This document shows, piece after piece, positions 23,301-33,965 of a DNA stretch of 64,000 nt. The stretch spans positions 71,390,028 through 71,454,027 of the forward strand of contig NC_088295.1 in assembly GCF_032854445.1 (NCBI RefSeq), read 5' to 3'. A program made the translations under genes and the position numbers. The notes under the pieces are model-generated. The model saw only the letters and a list, made by a program, of their open reading frames with translations. It was not told the DNA's origin and searched no databases. This stretch comes from Liolophura sinensis. Taxonomy: Eukaryota; Mollusca; Polyplacophora; Chitonida; Chitonidae. Within the stretch, counting starts at the first letter, position 1. Every line of letters begins with the position of its first letter.

Positions 23301-26300
23301 TGTCAGAAGAACTTGGGGAGGCGGGCCCTGGCAGTCCAAACTCTTTCTGTGGATATCAGATAAGGTTTGAGTCAAAGAAGTGCCAGACAACGCGGTTGAC
23401 CTATTGCACAACTGGAGTGTTGCTACGGCAACTCCAGCTGGATCCTCTACTGTCAGAGGTCACTCATGTTATTGTGGATGAGGTAAAGAAACATTTAAAA
23501 CTCATTATGACTTCTTATACTGTCTTCAGTTTTCAATTTATTTTCTTTGAAAATTTAATTTTTTTTTCCATATCATGATTCGTCTTACAAATGTTACAGA
23601 CTTGTTTAATCATTTTTAGGTACATATCTTTTTTTATTTCCAGGAACACATTTAGACATATCCAGCTTAGTTGGTAATAATTCTGCAAACGAACCAGCCT
23701 GAACTTTACTGTCTGTCTGTGTGTTTTCAAATCAGCGTGACAACAGAACACCTTTTTTAAAATAGAATGTCCATAGTTATGCCCCTTTCCCATGTTTGAA
23801 GAGGCTGGGAGTAAGGTCATGTTCAGGTGGAATTTAAAAATCTTTTACAGGTTCACGAGAGAACCATGCAGGCTGACTTTCTCATGATTGTTCTAAAAAC
23901 AATCCTGACTAAGAGGAAAGATTTCAAGGTGGTGCTGATGAGTGCGACATTGGACAGTGCAAAGTTCTCCTCTTATTTCTACCACTGTCCAGTTATTAAC
24001 ATACCAGGGAAGACATTCCCTGTAAAGGTAGGTGTTTCCCCTTTGATTTTGGATGTGGCGACAAAAAATTTGTTTTTTTTGTATCCTCTGATGCTTTTCA
24101 CTTGACAGTAGTAAAGAAAAAATTTGTAAACAGTTTTTTTCTGCGGTACCCATATATGTTTTATTGGCCTTGTGCGCTTGTTAAATGTTGCACTTGGTTT
24201 GCAAAGATGCGCAATTTAAATTAGATGTTACGAACATTTTTTCACTTTTTGTCAGCTGCTGAATGTGTATAATGTAGAACCAGCAAGTGCCTGAAGAAAT
24301 GTGTAGAAACAGCAAGTGTCTGAAGAAATGTGTAGAAACAGCAAGTGCCTGAAGAAATGATGGTAAACTGGTGGTGCATTTTGTACATGTAGGTGCTCCA
24401 TGTAGAGGATGTTGTAGAAGCTGTAGGATATGTCATAGAAGAAGATTCTCCTTACTCTCTCCGTATGGACTCCATTCTTCAGGTGAGAGGTTTTTATGAT
24501 TTGTGTGTGTATTCTCTTTCAAGACTGTGGGAGGGGTACAGTATTTATGGTTCCATACCATTTTGCATATGTAGATTTTACAACGCCATTGAAGTGTTCT
24601 TGCACTTGACTGACCTCCTGTTTTGTTGTAGGAAGAGGAAGCCAGTGTGTCTGTAACAGAAAAGGGAGGAGGACAACAGAAAGTGGACTTAGTCTGGACG
24701 AAAGAGGATTTCTTTTCTATAGATAAGGTTTGCAAATTACTTCAGTTAGATTACAAAATTTTGAATGAATTGACAGTCTTGCAAGTTTGATAGCGTATAC
24801 TTTTCTTTTCTCTGTTTGTGGACCCTTGGTGACAATAAGTGGATGAGGACACTGATGTGACCTCAGTCTAATTTTCTTTGGAGACCACTAGTTTTTCATA
24901 GTGTGCACATTTTGTTTCCCCCACCCATAAAAGTGACTGCCATTGTATAAGTGGAGAAATTCTTGAGTAAAGCATTGAACAATCAGATAAATAAATACGT
25001 CATACCTGTCTGACCTGGGGCCAGTTTCATGAAGCTTAATTAGCTTAGTAAGCCCTTATTAACTACCATGATAGTGTATGCTGTAGAGTTCACTTAACAC
25101 TAAGTATGCTTCATGAAACTGATTCCTGTATATTCACTGCCCTACACAACCCTGGAGCAGTTGATTCAGCTGATGCTTCTCACATTATGCTGTGTTCTTG
25201 TGATTACATCTGATTTCCTTGAGGTTCTGATACCAGGCGTCACACAAAGTAGCCCATACATGACCTGTAAATCAAATGATTTGACAAGTACAGTTTATTT
25301 ATGTGGAGTTTGTTTATGTTGATGAAATGAAGAGCTGGATATACCTTTAGTAATCAAGATCTTTTCCACCAATCTGGTCTGAAAGTAAAACGTGAAACTA
25401 GGAAATAACAGGCTGTGGTATAGACATCATGGTTACATATCATCATTTGAATGACCGTCAGATAGTTACATGGAGATTTGTCTGAAATCAGGTTAGTGTG
25501 TGTGTTTCTGCTACCAGAGTGGCCTTAACCCAGATAGATACAGCCTGAGGACACGGAACACCCTCACGCGGATGAATCCTGACCGTATTAACATGGATCT
25601 GATTGTGGTAAGATCATGGGTTCACTTTTGTACATTCACGCCGAATATGGCTTTTCAATACATGCTTTTGATTTACCAATGAATTAATGCGGACACTTTA
25701 TTTAAAATTAGCTTTGTTGTTTAATGTTGTATTTGTCATACAGGAGTTCAGATTAATAATTCATAATAAGCACATTTTGAGTTACCATGTTTAATATTTA
25801 CATACAGTGAATAGTTTCACCACCAAGCCCATGTAAGGAGTATTATTTATCAAAATAAAATGAGGCAAAATGTTGTGATTTTTTTATTCTCCAGGACTTG
25901 TTAAAGTTCCTTAGCTCTGACAGAAGTCCATATAAGTCTGTAGATGGTGCAGTGTTGGTGTTTCTACCCGGTCTGGCTGATATACAGGAGTTGTATGAGC
26001 TTCTACAGGCAGATAGACACTTCTCCAACACCAACAAGTACGTGGCATTCTGACCTTCAGTCTTCATATACTTTAGAAACTTGCCTGGTAAACTTGCTCT
26101 TTTGTTGGCCAAGACTTTTAGATTCCAAAAAAGAACTTTTATCCAATTGACCAAAGTATCCAATTGTTTAAGACTTAATACCAGATTTAACTTTAAGCCA
26201 AGTCTACAGTTTTGTACTTAGCCCAGATATAATTGCATAACAGTATATTAAATATGAGCTAAAATTGCTGCTGTTGTACTTTGATTTTGGAGAACTGCGT

Positions 26301-29300
26301 CATCTGCTGAGTTTGGTTAAAAGTTTAAGTGTAAAATATTGTACTTATAATGGTATGTTTTTTGTAATTGATTTCAAGGACACTTGGGGTAGTTTTGGGT
26401 GGGTAGTATATACCTGTAGTGAATCTTGTACTGTCCTGATAATAATAGTGATGAGGTAAGAACACATTCTTAACCTCACCATTATCAGAACTGTTAATGC
26501 TGAATTTCAGTGACTTACCTTTCAAAGTATACCTTGTTTTTACTTCCAGGTATAAAATTTTGGCATTGCATTCTGTGCTGTCCTCACAAGATCAAAGTGC
26601 TGCCTTTTCAGTGCTGCCACCTGGTGTTCGTAAGGTTGTTATAGCTACAAATATTGCTGAGACAGGCATTACAATTCCTGATGTAGTGTTTGTTGTGGAT
26701 GCTGGCAAAGCCAAAGAAAACAGGTGACAAATGATTATTCTTATACATGTTTATTTTATTGGCTTATCAATCTTTGGTAAATGAATTCTTTGTGAATATG
26801 GCACACCTGTATGTTCCCATTCCTGCTTGTTTACAACTCCTCAAGGACACCTCAGTATTAAAAGACCACATTTTAACATTTTACAATAATGTTGATTTGT
26901 CCTGACAGAAAAACTGATTGAGATAACATATCTTGAAATATGTTATTTTACAATATGAATTAAAATATGTTAATCATCATCTAACATTACAAACCTGACC
27001 AAATCTTTTAAATAAGTGAAATATTCATTGAAAAATTTCAGTCAAATATTATTTTAATTATTTTCTAGGCATCATGAATCTAGCAGACTGAGTGCCCTTG
27101 AAGAAGTATTCATCAGCAAAGCCAATGCGAAACAGCGTGAAGGTCGTGCAGGGCGTGTCCGTGAAGGTTACTGTTTCAGGCTCTACTCTAAACGACTGTA
27201 AGTCCATGCAGGAATTGGTGACAAACCTCAAACCATATATGTGTCAAATATTTCCTTGCGTTTGAACAAAACATCATATTTTTGATTATTTGTTTACTGT
27301 AAACTACAGACTGCGATATGGGTCACTGAGTTTGGTTCATATATGTACATATATGTTATCACCTGCATGAGATTCTCCCATCGTAGACACGAGCACCTGT
27401 TCACATGGTACATGCATGTCCACAACCGTACATGTGTATTTATCAAAGATGTTCAATCTTACGTTCTTTGAAAACCACATGTCTGCCACAAACACGATAT
27501 GCATATCTGTGCAGTATGTCAGAAAGTTCTCAGTAGGCTCTGCCAGGAACTCTGATTCCTTCCTAAAACTGACTGCTATCATGTAAGTGAAAAATTCTTA
27601 AGCGTGTCATTATGTAACAATCAAGTAAATAAAATATAAATATTTTCAGGTTTGAATCTTTTCGAGAATTTTCTATACCTGAGTTGCTACGAGTTCCTCT
27701 GGAAGAATTGTGTCTCCATATTATGGTAAGAATTACAAATATATACATGTATCTTACCTATCAGCTGAGCCATGCATTTTTCAAGGAAAAATGATTAAAA
27801 GTTAACTATTTTGTTGTTTTGAAGTATATTGAAAGTGCGGGCATGTCCTTTGTCAAAAGGATGTTAAAAGAAAATGTTCTTGATTGTTTTCAGAAATGTG
27901 ATTTGGGTGATCCTCAGAAATTCCTGTCACAAGCACTTGATCCTCCTCAGCCTATGTCAGTTTCCAAGGCAATGACCTTACTGCAGGAGGTTGGAGCCTG
28001 TATGATTGGTGACCACACTTTGACACCTCTAGGTCACCATCTTGCAGCACTTCCAGTTCATGTCAGGATTGGCAAAATGATGATATTTGGTGCCCTTTTG
28101 GGTTGCTTAGAACCTGTGGTAAGATGATTTTTTGATCAAATTCATAAGGGTGCCTCAGTGACTGAGGCGGTTAGCGCACCATCACAGTGCACTGACCCAG
28201 GAGCCTCTCACCAATGCCGTAGCTGTGAGTTCAAGTCCAGTTCCTGCTAGCCTCCTCTCCAGCCTTACTTAGAAAGGTCTGGCAGCAACTTGCAGATGGT
28301 CGTGGGTTTTCCTCCCACCATAATGCTGTCCGCCGTTGTATCAGTGAAATACTCTTGGGTACGGCATAAAACACAAATGCATGCAAATAAAAAAAATCAG
28401 ATTCATAAAAAATTGCTCTGGTTATTTCTTACACACATTTCAGTAGGGCCAGGATGGATGTGTTTGATTATAAATAGGAACAAATATAGTTTAATGCAGA
28501 AATCAAAGAACAGAACCCACTTTCAGAAAATTTTTTATGACAATATATTCTGTGCAGCATCTTGTACGAAAAAAGTTAAGAGAAATATGCATGTCTCATA
28601 AACTTGAATTCCACATAAATTAAAAGAAAGATCAATATCATATTTGCCCTGTGGATGTACAGATACTGTACATGTATATGCACCAGTAGGTGCAAATGAT
28701 GAATTGCCAGTTGTCTCCCTTCTCTAGGCTGTAATTGCTGCTGCCATGACGGGGAAGTCTCCATTTGTTGTGCCATTAAACAAACGAGATGAAGCTGACC
28801 TAGCCAAACGAGCCTTTGCCGTGTCCTGCAGTGATCACCTGACCCTTTATAACGCTTACCTCAGGTAGGAGCTAGCTACATGTAGTCAGTCCTGTAGTGA
28901 TCACCTGACCCTGTATAATGCTTACCTCAGGTAGGAGCTAGCTATGTGTAGTCAGTCCTGCAGTGATCACCTGACCCTGTATAACGCTTACCTCAGGTAG
29001 GAGCTAGCTACGTGTAGTCAGTCATGCAGTGATCACCTGACCCTGTATAATGCTTACCTCAGGTATGAGCTAGCTACGTGAAGTCAGTCCTGCAGTGATC
29101 ACCTGACCCTGTATAACGCTTACCTCGGATAGGAGCTAACTACGTGTAGTCAGTCCTGCAGTGATCACCTGACCCAGTATAACGCTTGCCTCAGGTAGGA
29201 GCTAGTTACGTGTAGTCAGTCCTGCAGTGCTCACCTGACCCTTTATAACGCTTACCTCAGGTAGGAGCTAGCTACGTGTAGTCAGTCCTGCAGTGATCAC

Positions 29301-32300
29301 CTGACCCAGTATAACGCTTACCTCAGGTAGGAGCTGGGTACAGGTGGAAAGTCCTGCAGTGATCACCTGACCCTGTATAACGCTTACCTCAGGTAGGAGC
29401 TAGCTACATGTAGTCAGTCCTGCAGTGATCACCTGACCCTGTATAACGCTTACCTCAGGTAGGAGCTAGCTACATGTAGTCAGTCCTGCAGTGATCACCT
29501 GACACTTTATAACGCTTACCTCGGGTAGGAGCTAGCTACATGTAGTCGGCCCTGCAGTGATCACCTGACCCAGTATAACGCCTACCTCAGGTAGGAGCTA
29601 GCTACATGTAGTCAGTCCTGTAGTGATTGCAGGACCCTTTATAAGCTTACCTCAGGTAGGAGCTAGCTACATGTAGTCAGTCCTGCAGTGACCACCTGAC
29701 CCAGTATAACGCTTACCTCAGGTAGGAGCTAGCTATGTGTAGTCAGTCATGTATTGATCACCTGACCCTTTATAATACTTACCTCAGGTAGGAGCTAGTT
29801 ACGTGTAGTCAGTCCTGCAGTGATCCTCTGACCCTTTATAAGGCTTACCTCAGGTATGAGCTAGCTACGTGTAGTCAGTCCTGCAGTGATCACCTGACCC
29901 TTTTTAATGCTTACCTCAGGTAGGAGCTAGCTACGTGTAGTCAGTCCTGCAGTGATCACCTGACCCTTTTTAATGCTTGCCTCAGGAAGGAGCTAGCTAC
30001 GTGTAGTCAGTCCTGCAGTGATCACGTGATCCTTTATAACGCTTACCTCAAGTAGGAGGTAGCTACATGTAGTCAGTCCTGCAGTGATCACCTGACCCAG
30101 TATAACGCTTACCTCAAGTAGGAGCTAGCTGCGTGTAGTCAGTCCTGCAGTGATTACGGGACCCTTTATAACGCTTACCTCAGGTAGGAGCTAGCTACAT
30201 GTAGTCAGTCCTGCAGTGATCACCTGACCCTTTTTAATGCTTACCTCAGGTAGGAGCTAGCTGCGTGTAGTCAGTCCTGCAGTGATCACCTGATCCTTTA
30301 TAACGCTTACCTCAGGTAGGAGCTAGCTACGTGTAGTCAGTCCTGCAGTGATCACCTGACCTGTTATAAGGCTTACCTCAGGTAGGAGCTAGCTGTGTGT
30401 AGTCAGTCCTGCAGTGATCACGTGATCCTTTATAACGCTTACCTCAGGTAGGAGCCAGCTACATGTAGCCAGTCCTGCAGTGATCACCTGACCCAGTATA
30501 ACGCTTACCTCAGGTAGGAGCTAGCTACATGTAGCCAGTCCTGCAGTGATCACCTGACCCAGTATAACGCTTACCTCAGGTAGGAGCTAGCTACATGTAG
30601 CCAGTCCTGCAGTGATCACGGGAACCTGTATAACGCTTACCTCAGGTAGGAGCTAGCTACATGTAGTCAGTCCTGCAGTGATCACCTGACCCTGTATAAC
30701 GCTTACCTCAGGTAGGAGCTAGCTAAGTGTAGAGTTTTTTTAGGAAGAGCATTAATTGGAGGATGAAGTGCACATGCGCACTCATATTGTATCAGTGGAA
30801 GTGCTTGTTAATGAAATATGATGAAGATAGTATTTTTTTTTTTTTGATGACAGTTAAATGACAAAATTTTCCAACTTGAACGGAATACATGTATTCGTAA
30901 TAACATTGTGCCGTATTGTCATAGTCTTAGTGCCTTAAGCGGATTATGGCATATTGTCATGGTCTTAGTGCCTTAAGCGGATTGTGGCACATTGTCATAG
31001 CCTTAGTGCCTTAAACAAATTGTGGCACATTGTCATAGCCGTAGTGCCTTAAATGAATTGTGGCACATTGTCATAGTCTTAGTGCCTTAAACGAATTGTG
31101 GCATATTGTCATAGTCTTAGTGCCTTAAGTGGCTAAAATGTTAGATTGTGTACATGTCATACCTCCAATGCTTGTTGCTTCCCCTGACTATTGTGTTAAA
31201 CGTCATTCATGTATGTGTCTGTCATTTGTACAGGTGGAGGAAGTCAGCAGAAGGTGGGAGACAAGCTGAGCTGGACTTTTGTAACAAGTCCTTCCTGAAG
31301 AGGAACTCACTATTAGAAATTGAGGTACTGTTCTATGTCAGTGATAAGAATGATCCTTTCTAGCATGACATGACATCATGTTCATTGTACATGTAGGTAG
31401 CAAATGATTTGTTTACCAGGCTGTTCAATGGACAGCAAGATTGTTTTAAGATATTTGGTATCTATGGGGTACTCAGAACTGAATGAAATGGGTTATTTAT
31501 GGTTACTACTTGTTGGAGGAGGGTGGCCATGTTTAACATTGTTGTGAGACTTGCTTCAGAGGTATAGCTCTTGTTAGAGTAGCTTGAAGAGTTCAAACCT
31601 CCGCCATGTTTTTGAACTGTTCTTTACGCACGTATACATGTATGTGTAGCAATATGTGAAGCTCATCATAAGGTGAACTGCCAGGAACCTGCGATTGGGT
31701 GTGGGTTTCCACCAGACTCTGCCCGATTTCCTTCCACTGTAATGCTGGTTGCCCTCATATAAATGAAATATTCTAAATAAATAAATAAATCATAATGGGT
31801 AAGCATAACATTCAGTTTTGCAAAACAGGGCATGATTCTCATTGTTTTTTTATTCCAGAATGTGAAGAAAGATTTAATAAAACTGGTGCGGTCAATTGGG
31901 TTTGATTCACCTGATAAGATGAAGTTAGGGAACAGCCTCCCTCGTGAGTTGGTTGCCATGGTGAAGGCTGTTCTAACAGCTGGCCTGTACCCAAACATTG
32001 CCATGGTCAAGTACGAGGCACCTGTGGATGCCGCAGCCAATCCTGAGCAGCGGGCTTGTGTGATGGAGACGCCCCATGGGGCAGCTCAGGCCCATCCATC
32101 CTCCATCAACAGATTCCTGAAGGCTAACGGACTTGTAGTGTATCATGAAAAGGTGAATTAGTAAACCATAATCCTGACATGGTACCAACGAAACGTTTAT
32201 GAATATGGTGAAAACGTTGATCAAATTTTAAGTGAGTAAATGTATTGCTATCAACTATCCCAGGAGAATAGGGTTGTACCGTGGCATGGATCAAAAGTTG

Positions 32301-33738
32301 ACCATTGGCCATTGATGTTGAGTAAGGCTAGAAATCTGTTTTGCAAGTAAATGTAGTGATGTTTTTGTAGCTCATGCTCACCGTTATCTCTCTTTTGCCA
32401 GTGGTGTTTCTAACAAACTTACCTTATAAATCTCTGTTTTGAAAGTATACAGGTACATGTATATGCTATATGTCTGTGTTTATTCAATTTTTGTGTGAAG
32501 TCCAGTTAGTTGTCAGTCTCCCTATGTTATATATGCCAGGCAGACATGGGAGAACATCACTTAATTTATGCATAAATATTTGTCCATGCAGGTGAAGCAC
32601 ACTCGTGTGTATATCCGTGATTCCTCGCTTATCTCCCCTCATCCTGTTCTCCTGTTTGGAGGTGATATTGAAGTCCGCCACAGACAGCAGGTTGTCAGTG
32701 TGGATAAGTGGCTGAGGTTTCAGGTAAGGTTCAAGACTACTGGAAAAGTTATGTGTTTGTCAGTCCGTAATATATTTTAATAGAATTATTGTTAACACTA
32801 AAGCCACAGATAGACTCCAGAAGTGTCAACAGGCCTACAGATATAATATAACCATCAAAGCTACGGAAAAGTTTGTTTCCAAAAGTGTACTGCAGAATTC
32901 ACTTTGGAGTGCTCACAGGGCTCCAGAATTACCAATGGCTCTTCTAGACTCCTGTCTCATTCATGTTTACATAGCCACATACGAGTTCGTAACAGGTTTT
33001 ATGTCTTTTTTTGGACCTATAATTATAGACCTATGCCAGGACAGGTGTGATTTACAGAGAACTCCGGCTGCTGGTCAACCGTCTCTTACAGGAGAAGCTG
33101 GAACAACCTAATAAAGACCTGAAAGGTGAGTTTAGTCATCATTCTGTAGACAAAGCTACTAAGCCCTTTTACATTCTTATCGTTTTCCTCAAAGTGGCAG
33201 AGTGAATTTCCATAGTCTATGAATCTGTTGGTTTTGCCATTCTTAGTGTGCAGGCTACCAAACTACAGTCAGTATGTTTATTTTTTTGCCGCCATGATTT
33301 CTTCGGTTTTCAAATAGTGGATTGTGTTATACCATGTTAAATTTTTGCATGAGTATTCTTCATTGCCAGCTGCACAGCTTAAACAAGTCTTTGTTTTAGT
33401 CATACTAAAGCTGTGAATGTGTATGCCTGATTAAACTTCGTTGCGAGGTATGCTGGTTTAGTAAGCCAGGATGTCTCAGCCATGGATGTCTATGTTTAAT
33501 ATGTTGTGATAAAATTCATTGCAAGCTGCAGAGCTTTAGTAAATACTTCATAAGCCATGTATATGGACGTTTACCTTACAATGTGATATAATTTCATCAT
33601 ACTTACACATACTCTGTCACCCTGTTTACTGTACAAAGTTGTCTCCCTTCGTTGGTCTCAGTCCTGATACTCCCTTGACTTCCAGATAATCGACTCCTGT
33701 CTGTGATAATTCAGCTGCTCAAGATTGATGCCAGGTGA
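14348..33738 (+). CDS. DHX29: DHX29, ATP-dependent DExH-box RNA helicase of the 43S complex (complete, 29 coding exons)
   Basis: Binds 40S subunits and helps 43S complexes scan structured 5'UTRs (family knowledge). Exons: 14348-14423, 15548-15612, 15960-16070, 17027-17157, 17668-17825, 18522-18629, 18801-18927, 19448-19645, 20320-20500, 21297-21420, 21741-21842, 22014-22142, 22371-22628, 23213-23482, 23851-24027, 24393-24482, 24632-24727, 25518-25607, 25895-26037, 26550-26723, 27069-27197, 27650-27725, 27894-28118, 28728-28864, 31234-31324, 31859-32152, 32592-32723, 33029-33125, 33686-33738. All phases fit except exon 4, which has one extra base. About 1346 residues against about 1370 in vertebrates. 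UBA-like segment about 85-127, dsRBD-like about 325-460 (TGKSPKQFLIDWVRK), Walker A GETGSGKST about 573, DEVH about 678, SAT about 710, QREGRAGRVR about 958, then HA2/OB-fold regions. The start ATG gives a Lys-rich MGKPKKQKAS, as in the family. The exon 9 acceptor could alternatively lie 14 bp downstream. Confidence 0.95.
16579..16925. repeat. About 83-bp tandem repeat, about 4 copies, DHX29 intron 3
   Basis: Units contain tattggacaacaaaatgggc and a block reading ctgttgaacaatgaactgcg, ending close to the acceptor of exon 4. Copies are about 90-95% alike. It also creates short Cys-rich ORFs on the minus strand that I do not regard as genes. Confidence 0.8.
17027..17157 (+). CDS. DHX29: DHX29 coding exon 4 (UBA-like segment) with a one-base insertion
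   Basis: Encodes DVYESLSQTG, then FKHDQIEKAMNHI, then GGDLVDALDWLCLVYS. The donor gtgaga at 17158 is good, but the exon is one base too long to join exon 5 in frame. Removing one C from ccc at 17151-17153 restores phase and gives CLVYSND joined to KLPEGFS, the family's expected junction. Confidence 0.85.
17470..17562 (+). mobile_element. SINE 3' fragment, DHX29 intron 4
   Basis: Decayed copy of the window's recurrent SINE: 'cataaaactgacccccatcg', then tataagt and the caatcaattaat end. Confidence 0.4.
17874..18302. mobile_element. Two SINE pieces, DHX29 intron 5
   Basis: At 17874-17945 a plus-strand tail (ccaccataatgctg, cctgagtacg, aaaacacc, aataaataaat). At 18183-18302 a minus-strand tRNA-like head (GTTCAGTTGGTTAACGC, then GAGCCTCTCACCAATGCGGT, then GTGAGTCCAAGTCC as a B-box-like motif). 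Opposite orientations mean two insertions or a rearrangement. Confidence 0.6.
18651..18677. repeat. Poly-T run, DHX29 intron 6
   Basis: About 27 consecutive T, starting 21 bp after exon 6. Possibly an old retroposon tail in minus orientation. Confidence 0.8.
19985..20092 (+). mobile_element. SINE 3' fragment, DHX29 intron 8
   Basis: Decayed SINE body: actccatccataaacgtgg, ttgtcagtgacataagg, cctcttgagc, and an ending aatcaaataaataaatat. Confidence 0.45.
20808..21157 (+). mobile_element. SINE copies in tandem, DHX29 intron 9
   Basis: 20808-20992 has the middle and tail (gctcatgctggcttcctg, aggtctgcagcaacctgcag, cgtgggtttcccccgcac, cataatgctggccgctgtag, aaaacaccattcaaataaac). A second, more decayed copy at 21040-21155 has tttcctccacccataaactg and the same tail order. 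Confidence 0.7.
22371..27725 (+). CDS. DHX29: DHX29 helicase core (exons 13-22)
   Basis: RecA1 is in exons 13-15: Walker A GETGSGKSTQIP, motif Ia TQPRRISAISLANRV, motif Ib LTYCTTGVLLRQL, motif II DEVH (split by the intron after DE at 23482) and motif III MSAT. RecA2 is in exons 18-21: FLPGLADIQELYELL, ALHSVLSSQDQ, motif V ATNIAETGITIPDVV and motif VI QREGRAGRVR. All catalytic motifs are intact. Exons 16-17 carry the acidic inter-domain insert typical of DHX29 (EEDSPYSLR, EEEASVSVTEKGGGQQ). Confidence 0.93.
24271..24360. repeat. 29-bp tandem triplet, DHX29 intron 15
   Basis: Three copies of a unit containing gcaagtgcctgaagaaatg, just upstream of the exon 16 acceptor. Confidence 0.8.
24895..25127. 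mobile_element. SINE fragment followed by a foldback (MITE-like) element, DHX29 intron 17
   Basis: 24895-24999 is a plus-strand SINE tail (gtttcccccacccataaaag, ggagaaattcttgagtaaag, aataaatac). 25017-25127 is a palindromic element whose ends carry CAGTTTCATGAAGC in inverted orientation (ends ggggccagtttcatgaagct and gcttcatgaaactgattcc). Confidence 0.6.
27510..27640 (+). mobile_element. SINE 3' fragment, DHX29 intron 21
   Basis: Decayed copy with aggctctgccaggaactctg, tgctatcatgtaagtgaaaa, attcttaagcg and an aataaaatat end. It stops about 10 bp before the exon 22 acceptor. Confidence 0.5.
28144..28397 (+). mobile_element. Near full-length tRNA-derived SINE, DHX29 intron 23
   Basis: Best copy in the window. 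Head ggtgcctcagtgactgaggc and ggttagcgc (A-box-like), then gagcctctcaccaatgccg, gtgagttcaagtccag (B-box-like), aaggtctggcagcaacttgc, cgtgggttttcctcccacca, taatgctg, the agtgaaatactcttgggtac block, and an A-rich tail. About 250 bp. The conserved order across the window defines the family. The parent tRNA is not clear. Confidence 0.8.
28728..28864 (+). CDS. DHX29: DHX29 coding exon 24, whose 3' end seeds the adjacent 66-bp array
   Basis: Encodes AVIAAAMTGKSPFVVPLNKR and continues through ADLAKRAFAVSCSDHLTLYN to AYLR (Arg completed by exon 25), matching the HA2 region of the family. Its last 41 bases and the donor gtaggag are the first unit of the minisatellite that fills the next intron. Confidence 0.92.
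28824..30731 (+). repeat. 66-bp minisatellite, about 29 units, made from the exon 24 end plus its 5' splice site
   Basis: Each unit contains tcctgcagtgatcacctgac, then tataacgcttacctcag, then gtaggagctagctac and a tgtagtcag spacer. Unit 1 is the 3' end of DHX29 exon 24 with its donor. All others lie in intron 24. Copies are about 90-97% alike, with some mutated units (for example 29621-29645 and 30151-30165). The donor-like cag|gtagga survives in nearly all units. A gtcagtcctgcag stretch could act as a weak acceptor 33 nt upstream of each donor. Confidence 0.93.
30905..31135 (+). repeat. 38-bp tandem repeat, 6 copies, DHX29 intron 24
   Basis: Unit: cattgtcatagtcttagtgc followed by cttaagcggattgtgg. 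It lies between the 66-bp array and the exon 25 acceptor and shares no obvious sequence with that array. Confidence 0.85.
31670..31795 (+). mobile_element. SINE 3' fragment, DHX29 intron 25
   Basis: Contains tgccaggaacctgcgattgg, gtgggtttccaccagactct, actgtaatgctggttgcc and an aataaataaataaat tail. Confidence 0.6.
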
Positions 33739-33940
33739 TGATAGCTGTTCACATATACATGATCATCACAGCTGGAATTCATGTGAAGGGGAGCATAAAT
33801 AGACAACACCATTGATGAAGAATGAACCATATATATTATTATGAATCAGAAATTTCATATCAGAGATTATGACTGTTCATAAATGCAACAGCTTTATTTA
33901 ATGCAACATTGTACAGACATAAATATGTTAAAAACAATGA

Positions 33941-33946
33941 AATAAA
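33941..33946 (+). terminator. Probable DHX29 polyadenylation signal
   Basis: AATAAA about 200 bp after the stop at 33736-33738, in AT-rich sequence. It is a plausible signal, but others could be used. Confidence 0.5.
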
Positions 33947-33965
33947 TCTATATCTGTATTTATTC

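Noticed and set aside
28824..30731. CRISPR-like array
   Set aside because: Units are directly adjacent 66-bp copies with no unique spacers, in a eukaryotic intron, and they derive from an exon.
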